A stretch of DNA of 64,000 bases from Lysobacter solisilvae. Its GTDB lineage: Bacteria; Pseudomonadota; Gammaproteobacteria; Xanthomonadales; Xanthomonadaceae. A program made the translations under genes and the position numbers. The stretch spans positions 992,001-1,056,000 of the forward strand of contig NZ_CP071518.1 in assembly GCF_016613535.2 (NCBI RefSeq), in the 5' to 3' direction. The number at the start of each line of letters is the position of its first letter. Position 1 is the stretch's first letter. This document shows, one piece after another, positions 27,537-37,400 of this stretch. The notes beneath the pieces are model-generated. The model was given only the letters and a program-made list of their open reading frames with translations, did not search any database and had not been told where the DNA came from.

Positions 27537-28322
27537 TCAGCGCTTCACGCCGACTTCGCCGACGCGCGAGCCGGTGGCGAAGAAGTCGTGCAGGTCATGC
27601 GCGAACGTATCGAACTTGTTGTTCGTCACGCGGTTGAGGCGCGTGAAGAAGTTGTACGCCAGCACCGCCGGGATCGCGACGAACAGGCCGAGCGCGGTCA
27701 TGATCAGTGCTTCACCGACCGGGCCGGCGACGGCGTCGATCGAGGCGTTGCCCGAGGCGCCGATGCGGATCAGCGCACCGTAGATGCCCCACACGGTGCC
27801 GAGCAGGCCGACGAACGGCGCGGTTGAACCCACGGTGGCGAGCACGGTCAGGCCGGCTTCCAGGCGCGAGGACTCACGGGTCACGCCCTGGCGCAGGGCG
27901 CGGTCGACGAACTCGGAGCGGTTCAGCGACTCGACCACGCGCGAGCCTTCGTGGCGCTGGTGGTGGGCGGCAGCCTGGGCGGCATCGAGCGCGATCTTGG
28001 AGAAGGGCTCGCCGCGGGGCTGGTCTTCCATGAAGCGGATGGCGTCCTGCGCGTTCGGGGTTTCCCAGAACGTGCTGATGACGCGGTCCGAGGTGCCCTT
28101 CAGACGGAGGTTCTTGAGGAAGTTCATGACGATCCAGTAGATCGACAGGACCGACATCAAGGTCAGGGTGAGGAGAACAACCCAGGAAACGGCGTAATGG
28201 CCCGGATTGCTGACCATCTCTCCGAGCAGATTGGCAGCGCCCATCTGCGACAGAGCGGCGGCCGCATTCGTCGTGCCCCCGGTGGGTGCCGCGGCGGCGG
28301 CGGCGATGATTACCTGCAACAT
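27537..28322 (-). CDS. exbB: TonB-system energizer ExbB
   Basis: A 261-residue three-helix MotA/TolQ/ExbB-type channel protein. TM1 is at about 45-65 (YAVSWVVLLTLTLMSVLSIYWIV), TM2-TM3 at about 150-172 (TVLATVGSTAPFVGLLGTVWGIYGAL) and 195-217. The GxxLGTVWGIYGAL block is the family signature. An N-terminal Ala/Gly-rich segment precedes TM1. Forms the pentameric channel around ExbD. It follows tonB by 84 bp and precedes exbD1. Confidence 0.95.
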   Translation of the reverse strand: MLQVIIAAAAAAPTGGTTNAAAALSQMGAANLLGEMVSNPGHYAVSWVVLLTLTLMSVLSIYWIVMNFLKNLRLKGTSDRVISTFWETPNAQDAIRFMEDQPRGEPFSKIALDAAQAAAHHQRHEGSRVVESLNRSEFVDRALRQGVTRESSRLEAGLTVLATVGSTAPFVGLLGTVWGIYGALIRIGASGNASIDAVAGPVGEALIMTALGLFVAIPAVLAYNFFTRLNRVTNNKFDTFAHDLHDFFATGSRVGEVGVKR

Positions 28323-28406
28323 GACGCTTACCTTTTAGTCGTGGAAGGTGGAATTGCTAACTACAACAGGTCCGCCGGCCGTTGGGTGGCCGGAGGTTGA
28401 AACGTA

Positions 28407-29078
28407 TTAGAGATTGAAGACCACGGGCACGCGGACGGTGCTGGGCACCGGGTTGCCGTTTTCCTTGGCCGGGTTGAAGCGCCACTTCTTGCGGCGCGGC
28501 GCTTCCTGCGCGGCACGGTCGAGGTCACGGTTGCGGCTGGACTTCTCGACGCGCACGTTGAGCACGTTGCCCTGGGCGTCGATGTCCACCAGCAGCACCA
28601 CCTGGCCGGTGACGCCGGCGCGGGCGGCGGCCGGCGGGTAATCCGGCGGGTTCATGCGCTGCGAGGACGGGTCGATCGAACCGGCGATCGTCTCCGACTG
28701 ACGCGGCGGCGACGGCGGGCTCGGCGGCAGCGGCGGCAGGTCGACGGGGGTCGGGTCCTCGACCTCGATCGGCGGCTGCTCCGGCGGCGGCGGCAGCGGC
28801 GACGGGGTCGGCGGCGACAGCTGGCGGATCGGCTGCGGCTTGGGCTCTTCCGGCGGCGGCGGCGGCGGCGGCGGCGGGGGCGGCGGCGGCGGACGGACGA
28901 TGTTGACGAACGTCACCTCCTCCTCGGCCTTGTCGCTCGGCGGGGGTGCCATCGGCGCGAGCAGAAGGAGCAGGGCCCCGACGTGGACGGCCAGCGCCAG
29001 GGTGATGCCGGTGATCCGGGCCCAGTTGAGGCCTTCCGGCGCTTCTTCGTGCTTATGGATTTCGAGGACTTGCGTCAT
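28407..29078 (-). CDS. tonB: Energy transducer TonB
   Basis: A 223-residue TonB. One N-terminal membrane helix (about 22-41, ITGITLALAVHVGALLLLL, with the conserved His that faces ExbD), then a long Pro-rich periplasmic spacer including 14 consecutive prolines at residues 63-76, and a C-terminal domain from about 140 (PPDYPPAAARAGVTGQVVLLVDIDAQGNV, ending KKWRFNPAKENGNPVPSTVRVPVVF) that contacts TonB boxes of outer-membrane receptors. The ATG at 29078 gives the normal length; a longer in-frame start (29174) would lie within the predicted promoter/5' hairpin. Heads the tonB-exbB-exbD1-exbD2 operon. Confidence 0.95.
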   Translation of the reverse strand: MTQVLEIHKHEEAPEGLNWARITGITLALAVHVGALLLLLAPMAPPPSDKAEEEVTFVNIVRPPPPPPPPPPPPPPEEPKPQPIRQLSPPTPSPLPPPPEQPPIEVEDPTPVDLPPLPPSPPSPPRQSETIAGSIDPSSQRMNPPDYPPAAARAGVTGQVVLLVDIDAQGNVLNVRVEKSSRNRDLDRAAQEAPRRKKWRFNPAKENGNPVPSTVRVPVVFNL

Positions 29079-29131
29079 GCGCCGTGGCTCGGGGAGTTTT
29101 TCCGGGCGCCAGGGCGCCGCGGGCGGTATGC

Positions 29132-29158
29132 GGTTCCTGCGGCTGAACCGCAGGAACC
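29132..29158 (-). promoter_or_regulatory. Perfect 11-bp inverted repeat at the start of the tonB transcript
   Basis: GGTTCCTGCGG (29132-29142) and CCGCAGGAACC (29148-29158) form a perfect 11-bp stem with a five-base loop. It begins about where transcription would start from the promoter at 29165-29193, so the tonB mRNA would carry the stem-loop at its very 5' end, about 55 bases before the ATG. It could stabilise the mRNA or be a protein-binding dyad. Confidence 0.6.
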
Positions 29159-29164
29159 TCCTAG

Positions 29165-29193
29165 CATATACCAACTTGTGCCTAGGCTTCCAA
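29165..29193 (-). promoter_or_regulatory. Candidate sigma70-like promoter of tonB operon
   Basis: On the minus strand TTGGAA (29193-29188), a 17-bp spacer and TATATG (29170-29165) lie 87 bp upstream of tonB in a locally AT-rich stretch. The match to TTGACA/TATAAT is four of six at each box. It overlaps no gene. No clear Fur-box palindrome was found. Confidence 0.5.
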
Positions 29194-29226
29194 GCACTTA
29201 GTCGGCAGTTTGTGTGCCTGTTCTGT

Positions 29227-30447
29227 TTATTTAGCAGGCAGCGCGAGGATCTTCTTGGCGTCGTCGGGCTTCTTCAGGCCCTTGGCGATGGCCTGCTTCG
29301 CCGCTTCCTTCGCTTCGGGGATGCGGTCTTCCTGCCACAGCAGTCGCGCAAGGTTGAGGTAGGTCTCGCCGTCGGTCGACAGCGGCGCGGCCTTGCGGTA
29401 CGCGTCGATTGCCGGCGCGATCTGGTCGGAGAAGTAGTACGACTGCGCCATCGCCAGGTAGGTCTGGTAGTCGGGCTTGAGGATGCCCTTGGCCAGGCCG
29501 TCGTTGATGATGGTGGCGACTTCCTTCTCGCGACCCTCCATGTTGAGGTAGGTCGAGTACAGGATCTTGTAGTCGCGGTCTTCGGTCAGCTGGCCGGCGG
29601 CACGCATCTTCTCGAGGATGACCGCGGCCTTGTCGAACTTGTCGGCCTGCGAGTACACCGCGGCCAGGTTCATCTGCTTCTTCTTGTCGTCCGGCGCCTT
29701 GGCCGCGATCTTCTCGGCCAGCGCGATGGCCTCGTCGGTCTTGCCCATCTCGGCGTTGCTGGACATCAGCAGCGACAGCCACTGGTCCTTGGGTTCGGGA
29801 TTGGAATCGACCAGCTGCTTGAAGACGGCCGCCGCCTCCGGGTACTTCTCCAGCTGGTACAGCGCCTGGCCCTTCATCGCCAGGTGGTCGGGCTTGGTGC
29901 TGCCCGATTCGGTCAGGAAGCGTTCGAGCGTGGCCAGGCCTTCGGCGAGGCTGCCTTCTTCCTGCATCTGCACCTGCGACAGCATCAGCATCGCGTTGAA
30001 GTGGTTGTTGTTGTCCAGCGCATTGAGTTCCACGGCCTTGCGCATGTAGGCAATGGCCGCGGCCTCGTCGCCGGCGTTGTACGCCGCCTGCGAGGCGAGC
30101 TGCGCGGCGAAGGCGTGGTCGTAGGCGTTGAAGGCCTCGTTGGCGATGATCTCGTCGGCCACGACACGGGCTTCGTCACCCTTGTCGTCGTCGTAGAGCT
30201 TGATCATCTTCTCGAGCTTGGGACGCGCCTTGGCCGAGCCCTTCACTTCCGGCGGGGTGCGGGTGGCGGCCGGGAACTGCTGCTCGGTGCCGTCGCTGCG
30301 CTTCTTCTTGGCGTCGCGTTCGGCGCGGCGCTCGGCGGCGCGGTCGGACGCGGTCTGGGCCTGGGCCGGCACGATGGCGCCAAGGGCCAGGACGGCCGCG
30401 ACGGCGGCAGCCAGGATCGAATGGCGGCGGGTGGGGAAGAGCGTCAT
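29227..30447 (-). CDS. Periplasmic tetratricopeptide-repeat protein
   Basis: A 406-residue exported protein with a signal peptide (about 1-31, ending VPAQAQ). After a basic linker it is helical throughout with TPR-like repeats (e.g. FAAQLASQAAYNAGDEAAAIAYMRKAVEL, HLAMKGQALYQLEKYPEAAAVFKQL, YQTYLAMAQSYYFSDQIAPAIDAYRKA). TPR proteins are scaffolds. Its position directly upstream of tonB in the same direction suggests involvement in TonB-dependent uptake. A Shine-Dalgarno AAGG about eight bases before the ATG at 30447 decides against the GTG three codons earlier. Confidence 0.85.
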   Translation of the reverse strand: MTLFPTRRHSILAAAVAAVLALGAIVPAQAQTASDRAAERRAERDAKKKRSDGTEQQFPAATRTPPEVKGSAKARPKLEKMIKLYDDDKGDEARVVADEIIANEAFNAYDHAFAAQLASQAAYNAGDEAAAIAYMRKAVELNALDNNNHFNAMLMLSQVQMQEEGSLAEGLATLERFLTESGSTKPDHLAMKGQALYQLEKYPEAAAVFKQLVDSNPEPKDQWLSLLMSSNAEMGKTDEAIALAEKIAAKAPDDKKKQMNLAAVYSQADKFDKAAVILEKMRAAGQLTEDRDYKILYSTYLNMEGREKEVATIINDGLAKGILKPDYQTYLAMAQSYYFSDQIAPAIDAYRKAAPLSTDGETYLNLARLLWQEDRIPEAKEAAKQAIAKGLKKPDDAKKILALPAK

Positions 30448-30590
30448 GGCGATCACCTTGTTTCGCTGCCCATTCGATTGGGGCAGACCTGCGGGGGCAA
30501 GACGGGCCCGGGAGGCCCGAAGGGGGCCGTCAACCTATCAGAAACGCGCGGTCAGGCGAAACAGGGTCATCCGGTGTCGTGAAGCCCGGT

Positions 30591-31409
30591 TTATCCGCAC
30601 CTGGGCGTATGGCCGGCCGCGCGCGCCTGCTGGTAGGTCGGCATCAATCCCGACGCCCGGGCGCGCAGCTCCTGGATGCGCGAGCGCGGGTCCGGGTGGG
30701 TGGACAGCCATTGCGGGGGCCGGCTGCCGCCGCTGGCCGCGATCATGTTCTCCCACAGGCCGATCGCCTGCTGCGGATCGAAGCCCGCCTTGGCCATCAG
30801 CTGCTGGCCGACGACGTCGGCTTCCGATTCCTGCTGGCGGTTGTTGGGCAGCAGGAAGCCCGCCTGCACGGCGGCGCCACCGAGCTGGCCGGCCGCACTG
30901 GCCGCGCCCTCGCCATAGGCCGAGCCGACGATCGCACCGACGATGCCCAGGCCGGCCTGCGCACCCATCTGACGGGTGATGCGTTCGTCGTGGTGCCGCG
31001 ACACGACATGGCCGATCTCGTGGGCGACGACGGCGGCCAACTGGTCCTGGTTGCGCGCGACCGAGAAGATCCCCGTGTACAGGCCGACCTTGCCGCCCGG
31101 CAGGGCGAAGGCGTTGGGCGAGTTGTCGACGAACAGCGCCGTTTCCCAGTTGTACTGCCAGTTCGGGGGCAGTTCGCGCGTGACCGCGTTGACGACGCAG
31201 CGGACGTACGCGTTCTGGCGCGCGTCGCTGCTCTGCGGCTTCTGCGCCTTGGCCTGGTTGAACGCCTGCACGCCCATGGCGTTGAGCTGTTCCTGCGACA
31301 CGGCCCCGACCTGCTGCGTGCGTCCCGTCGGCGAGGTGGTGGTGGCGCAGCCGACGACGGCCGTCGCGATGGCGGTGGACAGGCAGGCGGCAAGGAGCAG
31401 GCGCTTCAT
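30591..31409 (-). CDS. M48 family lipoprotein metallopeptidase
   Basis: A 272-residue lipoprotein zinc protease of the BepA/LoiP type. Signal peptide with lipobox VVGC (Cys21). The catalytic motif is HEIGH (residues 130-134, VVAHEIGHVVSRHHDE), and the third zinc ligand is the Glu of ESEADVVG. Relatives degrade or help assemble outer-membrane proteins at the periplasmic face of the outer membrane. The C-terminal tail (THPDPRSRIQELRARA) is typical of the family. It is divergent from the beta-helix gene at 31557 and same-strand with the TPR gene 143 bp downstream. Confidence 0.92.
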   Translation of the reverse strand: MKRLLLAACLSTAIATAVVGCATTTSPTGRTQQVGAVSQEQLNAMGVQAFNQAKAQKPQSSDARQNAYVRCVVNAVTRELPPNWQYNWETALFVDNSPNAFALPGGKVGLYTGIFSVARNQDQLAAVVAHEIGHVVSRHHDERITRQMGAQAGLGIVGAIVGSAYGEGAASAAGQLGGAAVQAGFLLPNNRQQESEADVVGQQLMAKAGFDPQQAIGLWENMIAASGGSRPPQWLSTHPDPRSRIQELRARASGLMPTYQQARAAGHTPRCG

Positions 31410-31556
31410 CGTGGAGATCCATGACTGGGGGTTGCATCGCTTGTAGCCCGGCCCGGATTAACGCTTCGTCAACTCTTTCACGAGGGCCGGGGTAGCGTTC
31501 AGCAGCGTCGTCGTGGTCTTCACGGCGCCGCGCCCGTCCCCACCTGGAGTGCTGCC

Positions 31557-32363
31557 ATGGTCCGACCCGTCCTCCTGATCGCGGTGCTGCTGGCCGCGCC
31601 GCAGCTCGCCCACGCGGCGCGCAGCTACGACAACTGCACCGGCTTCATCGACGCCTTGCCCGCCACCATCAGCACGCGGGGCACGTGGTGCCTGCGCGCG
31701 GACCTGGATACGGCGCAGAGCAGCGGCGGGGCGATTACGGTCAACGCGGACAACGTGGTCGTGGACTGCAACGACCATCGCCTCAGCGGACTGGCCGGCG
31801 GCGGCAACACCATCGCCAGCGGCGTGGTGTCGCGCCAGGCCGACCGCCACAACATCACCGTGCGCAACTGCAGCATCCAGGGTTTCCGCTACGGGGTCGC
31901 ACTGATCGGGTTCTCGCACCTGGTCGAGGGCAATACGGTCGAAGCGTCGACGTACGTGGGCATCGCCACGCGCGGGCAGGGGAACGTGGTGCGCGACAAC
32001 CTGGTGCGCGACACCGGCGGCCAGGCCAACACGCCCACCGCGTACGGCATCACCGTCATCGGCGGCGAAGGCGTGGCCATGGACAACACCGTGGTGTACG
32101 TCGACGGCGGCGCGCCCGGCGCGCAGGGCGACACCTATGCGTACGGGATCATGCTCCAGCGCGGCGTCGTGCAGCGCAACCGCATCCTGCGCATGCAGTT
32201 CATCGGCGTGGGCATCCAGGGACTGGAAGCTCCGATGATCCTCGACAACGTGGTCTATGGCGGATCGGCCGAGTCCGGCGTGGCCATCAGCGGCGGCGGC
32301 GGCACCTGTCGCGGCAACCAGGTCGCGCAGTGGGAAGCCGACTACCTGTCCTGCACCTTCTGA
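31557..32363 (+). CDS. Secreted right-handed beta-helix (NosD-like) protein, copy 1
   Basis: A 268-residue exported protein with a signal peptide (MVRPVLLIAVLLAAPQLAHA, about 20 residues). Mature residues show the repeating strand-turn pattern of a parallel beta-helix (NITVRNCSIQGFRYGVALIGFSHLVEGNTVEASTYVGIATRGQGNVVRDN). Four cysteines in two pairs flank the ends. NosD/CASH proteins often bind or process polysaccharides, but no catalytic Asp triad is obvious. A close paralogue follows 244 bp downstream. Confidence 0.85.
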   Translation: MVRPVLLIAVLLAAPQLAHAARSYDNCTGFIDALPATISTRGTWCLRADLDTAQSSGGAITVNADNVVVDCNDHRLSGLAGGGNTIASGVVSRQADRHNITVRNCSIQGFRYGVALIGFSHLVEGNTVEASTYVGIATRGQGNVVRDNLVRDTGGQANTPTAYGITVIGGEGVAMDNTVVYVDGGAPGAQGDTYAYGIMLQRGVVQRNRILRMQFIGVGIQGLEAPMILDNVVYGGSAESGVAISGGGGTCRGNQVAQWEADYLSCTF

Positions 32364-32607
32364 TTGGGACCGCGCCGCCCGACCGCGACGACGCGATTCG
32401 CATCGCGCCTGGCGTGACGCGAGCGTGCATGCGTGCGAAGGCCACGGCACGGCCGCCTTCGCGTCCCGTGCATCTTCCCCAACCAATCCCTACCGGGACA
32501 GTTGCATTTCACGGAGCCGCGTTGGGGGCGGGGTTAAGTCTCGTGACGCCTCGGGGGATAGGCAAGTGAGTTTGACCTCCCCACAAATCCTGAAAGGAGA
32601 TAACAAG
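32364..32607. other. Gap between the beta-helix paralogues
   Basis: A 244-bp gap. It ends with a strong ribosome site AAAGGAGA just before the second gene. No terminator hairpin with T-tract was found, so readthrough from the first gene is possible. Confidence 0.4.
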
Positions 32608-33423
32608 ATGATCATCGGTCGTTCACTCGCCGCCCTCGCACTCGCCGGCCTGGCATACGCAGGCCAGGCGTCGGCAGCGGAAAGCTATGAAAACTGCACG
32701 GGCTTCATCGATTCGCTGCCCGCCACCGTCAGCACCACGGGCACCTGGTGCCTGCGCGCCGACCTCCACACCACGTTGAGCAGCGGCGCCGCCATCACGG
32801 TGACGTCCGACAACGTGACGGTCGACTGCAACGATTTCCGCCTCAGTGGCCTGGAAGTCGGCGTGGGCAGCTATGCGACCGGCATCGCCGCCAGCCAGCA
32901 GGCCCGCCACAACATCACCGTGCGCAACTGCCGGGTCGAAGGCTTCCGTTACGGTATCGCCCTGATCGGCTTCTCGCACAACATCGAGGACAACATTGTC
33001 GAGGCCAACAACTACGTCGGCATTGCCACGCGTGGCGAAGGCAACGTGGTGCAGAACAACCTGGTGCGCGACACCGGCGGCCAGCCGGGCATGATCGCCG
33101 CATACGGCATTGCGATGTTCGGCTTCTACGGTTCGGCGCTGAACAACACGGTCATCGGCGTCCACGGCGACGACGAAACCGACAACGCCTACGGCATCGC
33201 GATCGAGCGCGGCTCCGTCCAGGGCAACCGCGTGATGAACCTGGCGGCGATCGCCACCGGCATCCGCTCCTACGACTACAGCGTGATCCGCGACAACGTC
33301 GTCATCCACGGCACCGGTTCGGGCGTGGCCATCGATGGTGGCAACGGTCGTTGCCGCGACAACGACATCTTCGGTTACGAAGAGCGCTTCACCAACTGCG
33401 CGGGTCCGGAAAACGAGCTGTGA
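32608..33423 (+). CDS. Secreted right-handed beta-helix (NosD-like) protein, copy 2
   Basis: A 271-residue paralogue of the preceding gene with its own signal peptide (cleavage after QASA, about residue 23). The mature proteins align along their whole length (ENCTGFIDSLPATVSTTGTW against DNCTGFIDALPATISTRGTW, both followed by CLRADL). The beta-helix strands are better preserved here, and the ribosome site (AAAGGAGA, about 7 bases before ATG 32608) is much stronger. The pair arose by tandem duplication. Function unknown. Confidence 0.88.
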   Translation: MIIGRSLAALALAGLAYAGQASAAESYENCTGFIDSLPATVSTTGTWCLRADLHTTLSSGAAITVTSDNVTVDCNDFRLSGLEVGVGSYATGIAASQQARHNITVRNCRVEGFRYGIALIGFSHNIEDNIVEANNYVGIATRGEGNVVQNNLVRDTGGQPGMIAAYGIAMFGFYGSALNNTVIGVHGDDETDNAYGIAIERGSVQGNRVMNLAAIATGIRSYDYSVIRDNVVIHGTGSGVAIDGGNGRCRDNDIFGYEERFTNCAGPENEL

Positions 33424-33521
33424 GCCAGCGCGTCCGTTGACGAGGACGGACGCGAAGACGGGATTGCGCGCATCGGCGGATGAAAGTCCAGGGTGGCGTG
33501 GATCCAGCGAGGCGTGACAAG

Positions 33522-33551
33522 AAAAAGGGCGCGAATCATCGCGCCCTTTTT
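33522..33551. terminator. Bidirectional terminator between beta-helix gene and gyrB
   Basis: AAAAAGGGCGCGA and TCGCGCCCTTTTT pair in a 13-bp stem with a four-base loop. T-runs occur on both strands. It sits 98 bp after the beta-helix stop and 21 bp past the gyrB stop, between two convergent genes. Confidence 0.92.
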
Positions 33552-33572
33552 CGTGGCCGGATGCAGCGCGCC

Positions 33573-36089
<2,517 letters not shown>

Positions 36090-36159
36090 TTATCGCGTCA
36101 GGTATTGAGTCCGGAGTATACCGGGCGGGGGCCCGGTTCTGGACGTCGTGGGCCGCCGC

Positions 36160-37296
36160 TCAGGCTGGCTGGACAGGCAGCAGTTGCCCTTGTTCCACGT
36201 GGAACAGCGTCAAAGGGGCGTCGAGTCCGGCCAGGGCCGCCGGTGCCTCGGTGCCGGTGATGAATACCTGGGCGCCACTGGCGACCAGATGGCGGAGCAC
36301 GCGGGCCTGGTGCGCCCGGTCGAGCTCGGAGGCCAGGTCATCCAGAGCGACCACGGGCCACTCGCCGCGGTCGGCCGCGTAATGCTCGGCCTGGGCGAGC
36401 AGGGCGGCCAGGGCAGTCAGCTTCGCCTGACCCCGGGACAGGGCTTCCCGGCCGGGCAGGCTGGACAGCTGCAGCGCCCAGTCCGCCCGGTGCGGGCCCA
36501 CCGTCGTATGGCCGCTGACCAGGTCGCGGTCGCGGGCGAGCAGCAGTGCGTCGGCGAGGGACATCTCCTCGCGGCGCCAGCCGGGCAGGTAGCGCAGCCC
36601 CACGGGGCCCAGATGGGAGGCCAGTTCGGCCATGAGTGCCTCGAACCCCGGGACCAGGGCGTCGAGGTAGAGCTGCCGATGCCGGGTCAGGGCCTCGCCG
36701 GCCTCGCCCAACTCCTGGTCCCAGGCATCCAGCTGGGCATCCCGCGCCCGGGCCTTGAGCAGGGCATTGCGTTGCTTGAGCGCCCGGGCATAGCGCCGCC
36801 AGAGGGGTAGGAACTCAGGTTCCACGTGGAACAAGCCCCAGTCGAGGTAGCGTCGGCGGTGTTCGCTGCCGCCACTGACCAGCGCGTGGCTGCCGGGATC
36901 GAAGCTGACCACGGCCAGGGCGGCGCAGAGCTCGCCCAGATGACCCACGGCCTGGCCGTCCAGGCGCCCGGTCCAGTCCTGGCCGGAATGGCGAAGCCCT
37001 GCCTTGCGGCTGCGCCAGGTCGGTTCGGCCACCATCGGCAGGGCCGCGGGGCGGCGGCCACGGGCCGCTTCGTCCCATTCGACGAAGACCTCCAGCGCCG
37101 GCGCGCCCGCCTCGACCAGACCGTCGCGGACGCGGCCCCGGAAACTGCGCCCGTAGGCCATCAGATGCAGGCCTTCGAGCACGCTGGTCTTGCCGGCGCC
37201 ATTGTCGCCGGTGATCAGGTTCAGGCCAGGCCCGGGCCGCAGGCTCACATCGGTGAAGCGGCGCAGGTGGCGAAGGTCGAGGCGGGTGACGCGCAT
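36160..37296 (-). CDS. recF: DNA replication and repair protein RecF
   Basis: A 378-residue SMC-like ATPase that loads RecA at gaps with RecO and RecR. Walker A GDNGAGKTS (30-38), an ABC-type signature region (LSRGQAKLTALAALLAQA) and Walker B (VVALDDLASELD). The coding DNA holds two parS-like palindromes, at 36818-36833 and 36191-36206; both encode the residues LFHVE in the same frame (near residues 155 and 364). The parS sites and gene position near the origin fit the usual organisation. A terminator lies between dnaN and recF, so recF may need its own promoter. Confidence 0.97.
   Translation of the reverse strand: MRVTRLDLRHLRRFTDVSLRPGPGLNLITGDNGAGKTSVLEGLHLMAYGRSFRGRVRDGLVEAGAPALEVFVEWDEAARGRRPAALPMVAEPTWRSRKAGLRHSGQDWTGRLDGQAVGHLGELCAALAVVSFDPGSHALVSGGSEHRRRYLDWGLFHVEPEFLPLWRRYARALKQRNALLKARARDAQLDAWDQELGEAGEALTRHRQLYLDALVPGFEALMAELASHLGPVGLRYLPGWRREEMSLADALLLARDRDLVSGHTTVGPHRADWALQLSSLPGREALSRGQAKLTALAALLAQAEHYAADRGEWPVVALDDLASELDRAHQARVLRHLVASGAQVFITGTEAPAALAGLDAPLTLFHVEQGQLLPVQPA
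36191..36206. promoter_or_regulatory. parS-like site 1 (inside recF, 3' end)
   Basis: TGTTCCACGTGGAACA, a perfect 16-bp palindrome that fits the parS pattern TGTTNCACGTGNAACA bound by chromosomal ParB proteins. It lies inside the last 50 bp of recF. No parA/parB genes are in the window. Confidence 0.75.
36818..36833. promoter_or_regulatory. parS-like site 2 (inside recF)
   Basis: GGTTCCACGTGGAACA matches the parS pattern except the first base. It encodes LFHVE within recF. Confidence 0.65.
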
Positions 37297-37352
37297 GGAT
37301 TCACTGTAAGACGGGAACCGCGACCCGTGCGCGGGTGCGGACGGGGAAAAGA

Positions 37353-37377
37353 AAACGCCCGGACGGGCCGGGCGTTT
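37353..37377 (-). terminator. Intrinsic terminator between dnaN and recF
   Basis: AAACGCCCGG and CCGGGCGTTT make a 10-bp stem with a five-base loop; on the minus strand it is followed by TTTTCTTTT. It lies 24 bp past the dnaN stop, so recF transcription probably needs readthrough or its own start. Confidence 0.8.
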
Positions 37378-37392
37378 GTTTCACGTGGAACA
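37377..37392. promoter_or_regulatory. parS-like site 3 (between dnaN and recF)
   Basis: TGTTTCACGTGGAACA fits the pattern TGTTNCACGTGNAACA at every fixed position. It overlaps the last base of the terminator stem and lies eight bases past the dnaN stop. Confidence 0.8.
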
Positions 37393-37400
37393 CGAGCCGA

